DNA of 64,000 nt, from NCBI GenBank assembly GCA_964648795.1, contig CAZYMB010000005.1, positions 62,001 through 126,000 of the forward strand, given 5' to 3'. The DNA is from JAHDDW01 sp964648795. GTDB taxonomy: Bacteria; Actinomycetota; Acidimicrobiia; Acidimicrobiales; SZUA-35. Both the position numbers and the translations under genes were made by a program. Positions 43,373 to 52,179 of the stretch are shown one piece after another. The notes under the pieces were generated by a model. The model was not told where the DNA came from, did no database searches, and was given only the letters and a program-made list of their open reading frames with translations. Each line of letters starts with the position of its first letter. The first letter of the stretch is position 1.

Positions 43373-44380
43373 ATGAGTAAATCAGAATCAACAAAACCAT
43401 TTGGATCGGTATTTTCCAATGTAATGGGCAGCGTCGAATACTCTGCAGATGCCTACGGTGACATTACAGTTGGCCCCTTAGAAAACCTAACCTTGCACCC
43501 AAGTAGTCACGTACTTCACTACGGCTCCTCATGTTTCGAAGGACTCAAAGCTCATCGACTAGCCAGTGGCGAAGTAGCTATCTTTAGACTCGACGATCAT
43601 GTAAAGCGCTTCGTGCACAGTATTGCGAGTTTGCAGGTTACTCCACCAACAGAAACCAAGATAAAAGAACTTATTGTAGAAACAGTCAGAGCCAACGTTG
43701 ATGACGTCCCAGGCCCTCCAGGTTCTCTATATATACGTCCATTCTTTATTGGGACTACTGAAAATATTGGCTCAGCAGCCGCTCCGCCAACTGAAGGAAA
43801 GCTCAGCGTTATCTGCTCACCCGTTGGCGACTATTTTCAAGGCGGCATCAGGCCGCTAACCCTGCTCGTCGAGGAGACGCTCGCAAGAACCACTTCCCAG
43901 TTTGGACGGGTCAAGGCTGGAGCCAACTATGTTATGGCACTAGGCCCGACGCTTGCAGCCAAAGCCGATCATGGAGCAGACCAAGTCCTCTTTGCTACGC
44001 ACGGTTCCGTAACCGAAACTGGCGCAGCAAATTTCTTGTTAGCAACCGACAGCGAAATCGTTACCAAAGACCTAGATGACTCTTTTCTACATGGCGTAAC
44101 CAGAGACTCAATACTGACAATCGGCGAGAAGCTTGGTTACAGCAGTTCACAAAGACCGATTACTGTGAGCGAGCTATCACAATGGCAAGGTGAAGCATTC
44201 CTAACTGGAACAGCAGCTGTTGTCGCTCCAGTAGGTACCTTAATAATAGATGGCAACCGCCACAACCTAAGAGATGGCCAGCCTGGGCCCAATACTCTCA
44301 AATTGAGAAGAGCCTTAACCGATATTCACGCCGGACTATCAGAAGATAGCTTTGGTTGGCTAACGATAGTCTCCACTTAG
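43373..44380 (+). CDS. ilvE: Branched-chain amino acid aminotransferase
   Basis: Fold-type IV PLP aminotransferase for the last step of leucine, isoleucine and valine synthesis. The 335-residue protein has VLHYGSSCFEGLKAHR near residue 47, the PLP-binding Lys181 in RVKAGANYVMAL, TETGAANFLL and the TRDSIL helix. The CFEG and NY motifs match IlvE more than D-amino acid or aminodeoxychorismate enzymes. Its last 21 bp overlap the 3' end of cinA on the other strand. Confidence 0.93.
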   Translation: MSKSESTKPFGSVFSNVMGSVEYSADAYGDITVGPLENLTLHPSSHVLHYGSSCFEGLKAHRLASGEVAIFRLDDHVKRFVHSIASLQVTPPTETKIKELIVETVRANVDDVPGPPGSLYIRPFFIGTTENIGSAAAPPTEGKLSVICSPVGDYFQGGIRPLTLLVEETLARTTSQFGRVKAGANYVMALGPTLAAKADHGADQVLFATHGSVTETGAANFLLATDSEIVTKDLDDSFLHGVTRDSILTIGEKLGYSSSQRPITVSELSQWQGEAFLTGTAAVVAPVGTLIIDGNRHNLRDGQPGPNTLKLRRALTDIHAGLSEDSFGWLTIVST

Positions 44381-45619
44381 CAGCCACTTTCTTAAATCAT
44401 TGAGAGCGCCAATGGTTGCCAGCTGTTGGGTTTGTTCTCTGTTACTGCCAAAGATTACTTTGTGCGACATAGTCGTATCTTTACTGGCAAATCCAAAGAA
44501 GACTGTGCCCACCGCCACGCCTTCTTGAGTGTCAGGCCCAGCTACTCCGGTGATTGATAGTCCAATATCTGCCGAGAGCGCAACCATAGCTCCCTTAGCC
44601 ATTTCTTCAGCTGCCTCTGCCGATACAACGCTGTCAGAGGTTACACCCAGTAGTTCAGTCTTAACATCGGTTGCGTAGCTCACTATTGAGCCTCTAAAAC
44701 TCTTTGACGACCCGGGCTGGCGGGTCAACTGAGCGCCTATTCTCCCACCTGTCATAGATTCAGCAACACCAAGGCTCAGGTTGAGATCTGTCAACAAATT
44801 CAATACAACCGATTCAATCGTGTCTTCGTCAAACCCGAATACAAGATCAGCACTAAGGGTTTCCAGAATGTTTTTTTCTTCTCGGACTATTCTGGCATCG
44901 GCAAGTTCTTTGGTTGGGGCCTTTACAGTGATACGAAGCTTTATACCTTTGGTACCTCCAGCCAAATATGCAAGAGTAGCTTTCGTATCATTCTCGAAAT
45001 CTGTATCGAGGCGTTGCACCGTCGGCGCCAGTACTTCAGCTAATGCTGATTCACTCATACCCCATGTTTTGATGGCACGGCTCTTGAGCACTGTGGGCTC
45101 ATCAATCATTTCTAGGAGCCTTGGAGCGATCGAAGAATCAAAGATCTCTTTGAGTTCATAAGGCACCCCTGGCATCGCCACAACTACCCCACCAGGGTGA
45201 GGACACCAAAGGCCTGGGGCTGTGCCTGGCATTGGCAACAAGGCTTCGCCTCCAACAGGCACGTACGCTTGGGTTAGGTTGCTCTCTGACATTGGGCGAT
45301 TTCGCACCGCAAACTTAGAGGCAATAGCTTCGACGACTTCTTCATCTCTGTGAAGCTCTATATCAAGGGCTTTTGCAATAGCGTCTCGAGTTAAATCATC
45401 TTGGGTAGGTCCAAGACCTCCGCCGAGAATCACTACATCGCTACGTTCTATAGACTCAGTTATCTGCTGGGATAGGCGATCTAGATTGTCACCAATAGTG
45501 GAATGATAATAACAGTCGATGCCAAGTTCGCCCAGACGTTGGGATAACCAAACTGAGTTTGTATCAGTGCTCTCACCAAGCAACAGCTCGGATCCAACAG
45601 CAATAATTTCTGCCTTCAC
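44360..45619 (-). CDS. cinA: CinA-family protein (molybdopterin-binding domain plus NMN amidase domain)
   Basis: The open frame extends to 45697, but the GTG at 45619 has AAGGA upstream and gives the standard N-terminus KAEIIAVGSELLLGE, for 419 residues. Residues about 1-170 form the MoCF-like domain (GGLGPTQDDLTRDA) and residues about 260-415 the CinA amidase domain (VAESMTGGRIGAQLT, ITGVAGPD). Acts in NAD salvage (NMN deamidation) and possibly ADP-ribose hydrolysis. The GTG overlaps the pgsA TGA (GTGA), so translation is coupled. Confidence 0.93.
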   Translation of the reverse strand: MKAEIIAVGSELLLGESTDTNSVWLSQRLGELGIDCYYHSTIGDNLDRLSQQITESIERSDVVILGGGLGPTQDDLTRDAIAKALDIELHRDEEVVEAIASKFAVRNRPMSESNLTQAYVPVGGEALLPMPGTAPGLWCPHPGGVVVAMPGVPYELKEIFDSSIAPRLLEMIDEPTVLKSRAIKTWGMSESALAEVLAPTVQRLDTDFENDTKATLAYLAGGTKGIKLRITVKAPTKELADARIVREEKNILETLSADLVFGFDEDTIESVVLNLLTDLNLSLGVAESMTGGRIGAQLTRQPGSSKSFRGSIVSYATDVKTELLGVTSDSVVSAEAAEEMAKGAMVALSADIGLSITGVAGPDTQEGVAVGTVFFGFASKDTTMSHKVIFGSNREQTQQLATIGALNDLRKWLLSGDYR

Positions 45620-46170
45620 AACTTGTCCTTTAATGCCTTTTGACCATCGATAATATATTGCGCAGCACTTACGAGTGTGAAGGCAACGGCAACCCACAAC
45701 ATCACATCAATCACCCAATGCGACCCACGAAGAGGAGGAAACATGGCTGCAACGATGGCTAGTCCTTGAACAACTGCCTTGTACTTACCAGATGGTCGCG
45801 CAGGCAAACTAAGGCCGTAGCGTTGCCAATAGCTGCGGTAAATCATCATGCCAACTTCCCGCACCGCAATTATGGACATGGGGATTATGCCAAACGCTCC
45901 CTGAATCACCAGGGCGTAGCCAAGAAACAATAGCAATATCTTGTCGGCCAGCGTGTCTAGAAATGCCCCCGCCTTTGTTGGGCCAATCTTGCGAGCCAGG
46001 TCTCCATCGATCCGGTCTGTAATACCCAAAATCCAGGTCACTACAAAGGTCAACCACCTTGGATTCATTTGCAACACAAGTGCCGCCACAAAGGGAGCAA
46101 AAACAATGCGAGACAGAGTCAAGGCGTTGGCTGTGAGTGTGAATTTTGATTTCGCTGTGGCACCAACCAT
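45616..46170 (-). CDS. pgsA: CDP-diacylglycerol--glycerol-3-phosphate 3-phosphatidyltransferase
   Basis: Makes phosphatidylglycerol phosphate, leading to phosphatidylglycerol and cardiolipin. Starting at the ATG at 46170 it has 184 residues (a TTG at 46215 adds 15). The CDP-alcohol phosphatidyltransferase signature is complete: DRIDGDLARKIGPTKAGAFL followed by DTLADK, with all four Asp residues. About five helices span the rest. It is upstream of cinA in the order conserved in actinobacteria, while the expected upstream ftsK is separated by a DUF1996 gene and a cation exchanger. Confidence 0.92.
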   Translation of the reverse strand: MVGATAKSKFTLTANALTLSRIVFAPFVAALVLQMNPRWLTFVVTWILGITDRIDGDLARKIGPTKAGAFLDTLADKILLLFLGYALVIQGAFGIIPMSIIAVREVGMMIYRSYWQRYGLSLPARPSGKYKAVVQGLAIVAAMFPPLRGSHWVIDVMLWVAVAFTLVSAAQYIIDGQKALKDKL

Positions 46171-46353
46171 TAGTAATGAATCTAGCGGATCAAAACAAGA
46201 CTGGTGTGAGCCCAAAAAGAAGCCTCAGATCAGCTCATGAGTAATCTAGATCATTACAGTTGCAAAACACCCAGGCTTACTATGGCCTACCCGACTTGGC
46301 ATCACTAGGCAATTCTGCTAACCTAGAAACAGCGGGTTAAAGGTTGGTGGAAA

Positions 46354-47969
46354 ATGACTTTGCGAGATAAACGCAGTTTCATAGTAGTTTTCGTAGCTCT
46401 GGTTGCATTTGCAGCTGTTACAGCTATCGGAGCGACTCTTATTGGTGGGGATAGTGAAACACTAGTCCTTGACGCAACATCTCCAGATGTGACTGAACAG
46501 GCAACGGGTGAGCAACCAGATGTAACTGGGACTCAACCCGACTTAGCGACAAGCTCAGCAACAACGTTGTCCGAGCCAGAGGCTTTGCCTGAATCAGCTG
46601 AGACTCCTGGTTCGGTGGTAGTTCAGGAACAGCCTGGAAACTCTGGAATTATTCCGCTTCCTCTTGCTACACCTGACATCGCACGAAACACCAACGTTGA
46701 TGTCCGTAGTGCTGTCTTTAATACTCCTTCAGATCAAATCCCAGCTGACGNNNNNNNNNNNNNNNNNNNNNNNNNNNNNNNNNNNNNNNNNNNNNNNNNN
46801 NNNNNNNNNNNNNNNNNNNNNNNNNNNNNNNNNNNNNNNNNNNNNNNNNNGTTGATGTCCGTAGTGCTGTCTTTAATACTCCTTCAGATCAAATCCCAGC
46901 TGACGATTTCACTCAGGCTTGGTCCGGCGGCGGGCGACAGAACATAACCGAGGGATGTACAGGACCAAACAAGTGTCTTGGCCAGTTCAGAAGCCAGTGC
47001 ACATTCTCTCACTTCGGATATAACGACCCGATTGCTCTTCCAGGACAAACAGGTGGCGCTCACCTTCATATGTTCTTCGGGAACACAGGAATTGACGCAA
47101 ACTCAAACGGCGACACAATCCTAAATAGCGGAAACTCAACCTGTAATGGCCTTGAAGGTAACCGAACCGGTTATTGGGTTCCTGCCGTATTTGATAACGA
47201 AGAGAACCTACGTATTCCTGATCGAATCGACGTTTACTACAAGTCTCACGGTGGAGCGGACAAGCACGCTTCAATCAATGACTTCCCTGAAGACTTCAGA
47301 ATGATCGCTGGAAGCCACTTGGGCGGAAATGACACGAACCTTATTTTGTGGCAATGTGGGCAGGGTGTAAGCGGAACAAACCAGGTGGCCTCAAACAAGG
47401 GTTCTACAATTCCGAACTGTAACCCTGGCGAGACGCTACAGGCTCACCTTTTCTTCCCACAGTGTATTTCTCCAGAATGGAGTGCCGACAATACTTGGGA
47501 ACAGAATAAGAGCACTCTTAGCAATACAAATGGATCAAAATGGTCTGGTAACTGTAATGCCGGAGACACAAAGGTTCCTCTAGTAGAAGTATTCCTTTCT
47601 TATCCTGTAAGCGGTAACGCTGGTACTGGTAGCGGCGACTGGTTCCTTTCTTCTGACATTCCTGCTGGCAAGCGCAACGGTGAGACTCTTCACGGTGACT
47701 GGTATGGTGGCTGGAATGATGACTTGTTCGGCACAATTCTTACCAACTGCATCCAACGAGTTGCAGAATGTAGCTGGGATCTTACAAGCAACAACACAAC
47801 ACTGACTCGTGTTGCTCACTTCAACAGTGGCCTACATCCTGTTGCTTACGACGGCCCTGTAGCAGTTAGTGCTGAAGAAGTTACCCGAGCTCTTTGCCCA
47901 GGCGATGAATACAACTCGATCGACGACGCAGCTACTTGCGAATCAGCCGGCGGGCACGCTCACGGGTAG
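46354..47969 (+). CDS. DUF1996 secreted/anchored protein, interrupted by an assembly gap
   Basis: The left part (46354-46750) encodes a signal anchor (about 8-30) and a Thr/Ser/Pro/Glu-rich stalk. The right part encodes a large DUF1996 domain (landmarks GAHLHMFFGN, NSTCNGLEG, GYWVPAVF, FFPQC). Between them are 100 N flanked by identical 55-bp copies. Removing the gap and one copy restores one frame of 486 residues, so the gene is probably intact. DUF1996 is best known from fungal secreted proteins and some bacteria; its function is unknown. The many paired Cys suggest disulfides, which the DsbB pair could form. Placed on the plus strand between pgsA and the cation exchanger. Confidence 0.8.
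46696..46905. other. False scaffold gap: 100 N between identical 55-bp contig ends
   Basis: Bases 46696-46750 and 46851-46905 are identical over 55 bp, on either side of exactly 100 N. Joining them in register gives a continuous coding sequence through QIPADDFTQAW. This is the pattern of two overlapping contigs that were scaffolded instead of merged, so the true length is 155 bp shorter. Confidence 0.92.
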
Positions 47970-48090
47970 TTCTGATTTCGGCTGTGCCGAATGCCCTAGG
48001 GAAGTCGCCGGCTTCACACCTGGTGGAGCCCTCCACGACTTCCTTTGAGTCAACACACGTGCTTCTCGAAGCAGAACTATCCTTCTAGGG
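47970..48090 (+). other. 3' untranslated region with a bulged hairpin
   Basis: After the DUF1996 stop, GGAAGTC (48000-48006) can pair with GACTTCC (48037-48043), enclosing a second small hairpin GTGGA / TCCAC (48023-48036). It has no T-run and may be an mRNA-stabilising structure. Function is unknown. Confidence 0.35.
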
Positions 48091-48121
48091 CGGTCCGACT
48101 AAATAAGTCGGACCGTCTTTT
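48091..48121 (+). terminator. Rho-independent terminator after the DUF1996 gene
   Basis: A perfect 10-bp stem, CGGTCCGACT (48091-48100) and AGTCGGACCG (48106-48115), with loop AAATA, is followed by TCTTTT. It ends the DUF1996 transcript just before the convergent cation-exchanger gene; no T-run exists on the minus strand. Confidence 0.9.
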
Positions 48122-48126
48122 AAGTA

Positions 48127-49107
48127 TCAGGCAGAGACGCCGAGCACAGCGATTGCTGCTGCCCAAATAACGAGCAGCGCAATGCCGATACCTCGGGCTA
48201 CTTCGCCTTTGGCTCGCATATAAATGTAGGTTCCAACTGACACACCAGTCATTATTGCTATACCTAGTTGCGCAACACCTTTGTCTTCGATTTGGCCTGA
48301 GCCCACTATTGCTATCGCTCCACCAACGGCGAGCGAATTGAACATATTAGAGCCAAGTAAGTTACCGATAATCAGCTCGGTTGCGCCTTTACGGGCAGCC
48401 ACAACTGCGGTCACTAGTTCTGGGAGTGAAGTTCCAACTGCGACCAGAGAGATTCCGACAAAACCACCGGAGAGTCCAACTTCTTCTGCGATTGCAGTTG
48501 CACCCCAAACCAGTAGTTGGGCTGAGACAACTACACCTACAAGACCAACTATTGTTCTAACCAGCTGGCCGCCAACAGAGCCAAAATCAGCAACATTTTC
48601 TGTGTCTTCATCTAGTTTGACTGCTGCACCTTCTGCCACTCCCGAGCGAACAATGTAGAACAAAGCGCCGGCAAGTACTATGGCGAGGACGATACCTTCC
48701 CAAACGCTGTAACCTCCACCAGTGAGTGTAAATAGAGCAAATAGCAGTGTTCCACCAAGCGATAGGGCCGCCTCACGAGACAACACTGCCTTAGAAACAG
48801 TGATCGTAGAAACCAGCGCTGCGGCCCCTAATACAAGGCTTAGGTTGGCCACATTAGAGCCAACGATATTTCCGACCCCGAGATCTACTTCTCCATTAAA
48901 TGCTGCAACAGCACTTACTAATAGCTCCGGAGCACTGGTACCGAATCCGACAATGCAAGCGCCAATGATGATCGGCGAGATCTTTGAAATCTTGGCCACG
49001 TTGGCTGCGCCTTCGACAAAGGCGTCTGCAGCAAACGATATAAGAACAAGACCAACAATGAGCTGTCCTATTGCGACGATTAGCGTTGGCTCAGATAAAA
49101 ATTCCAC
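48127..49107 (-). CDS. Sodium/calcium exchanger family protein (CaCA, YrbG-like)
   Basis: A 326-residue membrane antiporter with about ten helices. Both alpha-repeat motifs are intact: GFGTSAPELLVSA near residue 55 with GNIVGSNVANL, and AVGTSLPELVTAV near 223 with GNLLGSNMFNSL. Expected to exchange Na+ or H+ for Ca2+. The acidic loop between the halves (about 165-172) is short. It begins 26 bp after the ftsK stop on the same strand, so it is probably transcribed with dapA–rnj–ftsK. Confidence 0.92.
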   Translation of the reverse strand: MEFLSEPTLIVAIGQLIVGLVLISFAADAFVEGAANVAKISKISPIIIGACIVGFGTSAPELLVSAVAAFNGEVDLGVGNIVGSNVANLSLVLGAAALVSTITVSKAVLSREAALSLGGTLLFALFTLTGGGYSVWEGIVLAIVLAGALFYIVRSGVAEGAAVKLDEDTENVADFGSVGGQLVRTIVGLVGVVVSAQLLVWGATAIAEEVGLSGGFVGISLVAVGTSLPELVTAVVAARKGATELIIGNLLGSNMFNSLAVGGAIAIVGSGQIEDKGVAQLGIAIMTGVSVGTYIYMRAKGEVARGIGIALLVIWAAAIAVLGVSA

Positions 49108-49133
49108 TTCAAGAACTCTACAGTGCTAGGAGC

Positions 49134-52109
49134 TTAACTCGAGTAACCGGGCGGTGGAGCTAGTGCTGGGTCTGCACCTTCAATTGGTTCATAGACGAGT
49201 TCTTCGTCATGCTCTTCACTCTCGTCTTCTTCTTCGTCTAGATCTTCCTCATCTTCAAGCTCTTCGTCATCGTATTCATCAACGACCTCATCGTCGTTCT
49301 CATCTTCGTCCCACTCTTCATCTTCATCTTCATCTAGCTCATCGACAACTTCATCATCGTCGTCTTCATACTCTTCGTCGTCTTCTTCATCCCACTCTTC
49401 ATCTTCATCTAGCTCATCGACAACTTCATCATCGTCGTCTTCATACTCTTCGTCGTCTTCTTCATCCCACTCTTCATCTTCATCGGTGAGCTCTAAGTCG
49501 TCTTCATCTTCTTCTAGAACTTCAAGTTCCTCTCTTCGTTCAACACGCTTCTTTCGGTCGTCTAGGTCTACTATCTCGATTTCATCCTCGTCATCGACCT
49601 CTTCGACAATCTCTATACCTGGTTTGGCATCAACTACTTTGGTTGTTGAACCAGCTGGCTCGGGGTTTGCAATATCGGCCAGAGTGGTTCGTCGCTGACG
49701 GTGTTCGGGCATTATTGGTTGAGCCGTTGTAGCCTTTGGCGCTCGTGGATTGACGGTAGTGACAGCGATCGGTGAACTTTCAGGCTCTCCGCCACCCAAC
49801 TTGCCGTCCGCTAGTTCTTGTTGGGTAATTAGAACTTCTCTAGCCTTAGAACCAATTGACGGCCCGACAATGCCCCTTTCTTCGAGTAAGTCCATCAAGC
49901 GGCCAGCTCGAGCAAATCCGACACGAAGCTTGCGTTGCAGCATCGAAGTTGACCCAAGCTGCGACGAGACCACAAGCTCGATCGCCTGAACCAACAACTC
50001 ATCATCGCCGGCATTACCAGTTGTCCCACCAGGGATAGATCCAGCAGCACCTTTGGTAATTGCTTCCCCGACGACCCGCGAATCGTAAACTAGCTCCGGA
50101 GCTTGCTTAGCCCAGAACTCAACTACAGATGAGACTTCTTCTTCGGTAACCCAAGCGCCCTGGTATCTAGTAGCAGATGCGGTACGGCCATCAGAAAGCA
50201 ATGCGTCTCCCCTGCCGACTAGTCGCTCAGCGCCAGCCTGATCCAAAATCACTCGACTGTCAGTCAAACTAGAAACAGCGAAAGCTAGGCGAGCTGGGAT
50301 ATTGGCCTTGATAAGACCTGTAATTACGTTTGTAGATGGACGCTGAGTCGCTATGACCAAGTGGATGCCAACGGCTCTAGCTTTTTGTGCAATGCGACAG
50401 ATTGACTCTTCAACATCACGAGCTGCAACCATCATCAAGTCAGCTAACTCGTCTAAGACTACGAGAACGTAACCCATCTCGGCTGCTTCAGAAATCTCAC
50501 CATCAGCGCCATAACTACTGTCAACACGATCTTCACTCACCGCCTTGTTATAACTAGTTAAGTCCCGATAGCCATGCTCATGCAAGATGTCATAACGGCG
50601 TTCCATTTCTTTTACAGCCCAGCTCAAAGCATTCGCTGCCTTCTTGGGATCGGTCACAACGTCGGTAAGTAGGTGCGGCAACCCACGGTATTGTGTTAGC
50701 TCCACACGCTTCGGGTCAATAAGAATAAGTCGCACTTGCTCAGGCGTTGAACGCATTAAAATCGACGTCAACATTGTGTTAATGCAGCTCGACTTACCAG
50801 AACCCGTTTGTCCAGCTACCAAGAGGTGAGGCATCTCGGCCAAGTTAGCCATTACGGTTCGACCGTTGATGTCTCGACCCAGGGCAACTTCTAACGGATG
50901 AGTGGCTGTTGAAGCTTCTTCTGACACCAGCAGGTCACCAACAGTCACGATTTGGCGACGAACATTTGGAACTTCGACACCAATGGCTTGCTTCCCCGGG
51001 ATTGGAGCCAAGATGCGAACGTCCGGTGTTGCCATTGCGTAAGCAATGTCTTTGCTTAGCGATGTAACTCGTGCAACCTTTACACCAGGGCCAAGCTCCA
51101 ATTCAAACCGACTAACCGTTGGACCAACCACTACGCCGACTAGACGAGTTTCAACGCCGTGTTCTGCCAGAGCATGCTCTAGTTGTCTACCTGTTGCTTC
51201 AACTGATGCTGTATCTACTTCTTGCAGCTCAGTACGGTCAAGAGAGCTCATATTTGGCAAACGCCACTGACCATCTACTGGTTGTAGTGCGGCAACGCTC
51301 ATTGGAGCAGCAACTGATGGCTGTGGCACTTCAATTACTGGTTCGACCTCGTCAGCCCAGTCAGATACTTCTGCCATAGCGCCAGGGCTACGCAAATCTA
51401 TGTAGTCCTCGTCGTCTTCGTACTCGTCTTCTTCAAAGACTTTCTTGTAACGCCTGCGACGTACTGGCTCGACGTCTTCGGTTTCATCATCGGCAAAGCC
51501 AACTCGATCGAAGAATTCATCAAACCATTCCCGGACTGGCTGAAGTCTTTCTGCAACAGAGTCGGCGAACTCAGAAACCGATACCGAAGTTAGAAGGGTC
51601 GCTGCAATAGCAAACAACGTAAAGGTCAAAATGAATTGTCCTGCTTCTCCCAAGTAGCGGTGCATAGTTCCACCAAAGAACACTCCCACCCAACCGCCTG
51701 CTCCAGAAAGATCCTCGACAGGCGAGCCCCAGAAGGGCCGTCCACCAATGATGTCGATCAGAGAAAAAAATCCGATACCGGCACTTGCCCATGCTGCTGT
51801 TTCGCTCGGGTAAAAGACTCTACGCTTTCTTCTGCTACCCCTCATACGCAGTAGTACCCAACCACCGACTAATAGAGCCGGCGGAATCAATAGACGTCCC
51901 AATCCAAAGAAGCGCCCGGTCAAGTTATCTAAGAAGTTCCCGACCCCACCGGTTGCATTGGTATAAATCGCTATTCCAAGTATCAATCCAAGACAGAGCA
52001 ATACGAGTGCCCCGACTTCTCGATTCTCTTGTCTCACTTGCGCCTTAGTTCCTCGACCACGCGCAAATGAGCGCCAAGATGCTGTCAGTTTTTTGCTTGA
52101 TCTGGCCAC
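49134..52109 (-). CDS. ftsK: DNA translocase FtsK with an unusual acidic C-terminal tail
   Basis: Pumps chromosome DNA at the division septum. The 991-residue protein has about four N-terminal helices (35-180), a linker, the FtsK alpha domain, the beta motor with Walker A GQTGSGKSS (433-441) and Walker B LVVLDELAD (549-557), and the gamma winged-helix domain (about 704-763). Most FtsK proteins end there. This one continues with a linker and about 145 very acidic residues (832-975), including a 25-residue unit repeated exactly (876-900 and 901-925), before a short Pro-rich end. It lies between rnj and a cation exchanger. Confidence 0.95.
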   Translation of the reverse strand: MARSSKKLTASWRSFARGRGTKAQVRQENREVGALVLLCLGLILGIAIYTNATGGVGNFLDNLTGRFFGLGRLLIPPALLVGGWVLLRMRGSRRKRRVFYPSETAAWASAGIGFFSLIDIIGGRPFWGSPVEDLSGAGGWVGVFFGGTMHRYLGEAGQFILTFTLFAIAATLLTSVSVSEFADSVAERLQPVREWFDEFFDRVGFADDETEDVEPVRRRRYKKVFEEDEYEDDEDYIDLRSPGAMAEVSDWADEVEPVIEVPQPSVAAPMSVAALQPVDGQWRLPNMSSLDRTELQEVDTASVEATGRQLEHALAEHGVETRLVGVVVGPTVSRFELELGPGVKVARVTSLSKDIAYAMATPDVRILAPIPGKQAIGVEVPNVRRQIVTVGDLLVSEEASTATHPLEVALGRDINGRTVMANLAEMPHLLVAGQTGSGKSSCINTMLTSILMRSTPEQVRLILIDPKRVELTQYRGLPHLLTDVVTDPKKAANALSWAVKEMERRYDILHEHGYRDLTSYNKAVSEDRVDSSYGADGEISEAAEMGYVLVVLDELADLMMVAARDVEESICRIAQKARAVGIHLVIATQRPSTNVITGLIKANIPARLAFAVSSLTDSRVILDQAGAERLVGRGDALLSDGRTASATRYQGAWVTEEEVSSVVEFWAKQAPELVYDSRVVGEAITKGAAGSIPGGTTGNAGDDELLVQAIELVVSSQLGSTSMLQRKLRVGFARAGRLMDLLEERGIVGPSIGSKAREVLITQQELADGKLGGGEPESSPIAVTTVNPRAPKATTAQPIMPEHRQRRTTLADIANPEPAGSTTKVVDAKPGIEIVEEVDDEDEIEIVDLDDRKKRVERREELEVLEEDEDDLELTDEDEEWDEEDDEEYEDDDDEVVDELDEDEEWDEEDDEEYEDDDDEVVDELDEDEDEEWDEDENDDEVVDEYDDEELEDEEDLDEEEDESEEHDEELVYEPIEGADPALAPPPGYSS
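49335..49484 (-). repeat. Perfect 75-bp tandem duplication in the ftsK tail
   Basis: Two identical 75-bp units (49410-49484 and 49335-49409) encode the 25-residue acidic repeat starting DEDEEWDEEDDEEY. The absence of even synonymous differences suggests a recent duplication. Confidence 0.88.
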
Positions 52110-52179
52110 TTAGTTAGATTAGTCGATTAGCCAGCCCTGATTGAGCACCTATTTCAACGAAACTGTCGGCTCAGATAGC

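Noticed and set aside
46354..47069. A frameshifted or split DUF1996 pseudogene around the N-run
   Set aside because: Merging the identical 55-bp flanks restores a single frame, so the break is from assembly rather than mutation.
49154..49489. Plus-strand open frame rich in Leu/His/Arg opposite ftsK
   Set aside because: It is the complement of the Asp/Glu repeat codons; low-complexity acidic genes create long antisense frames.
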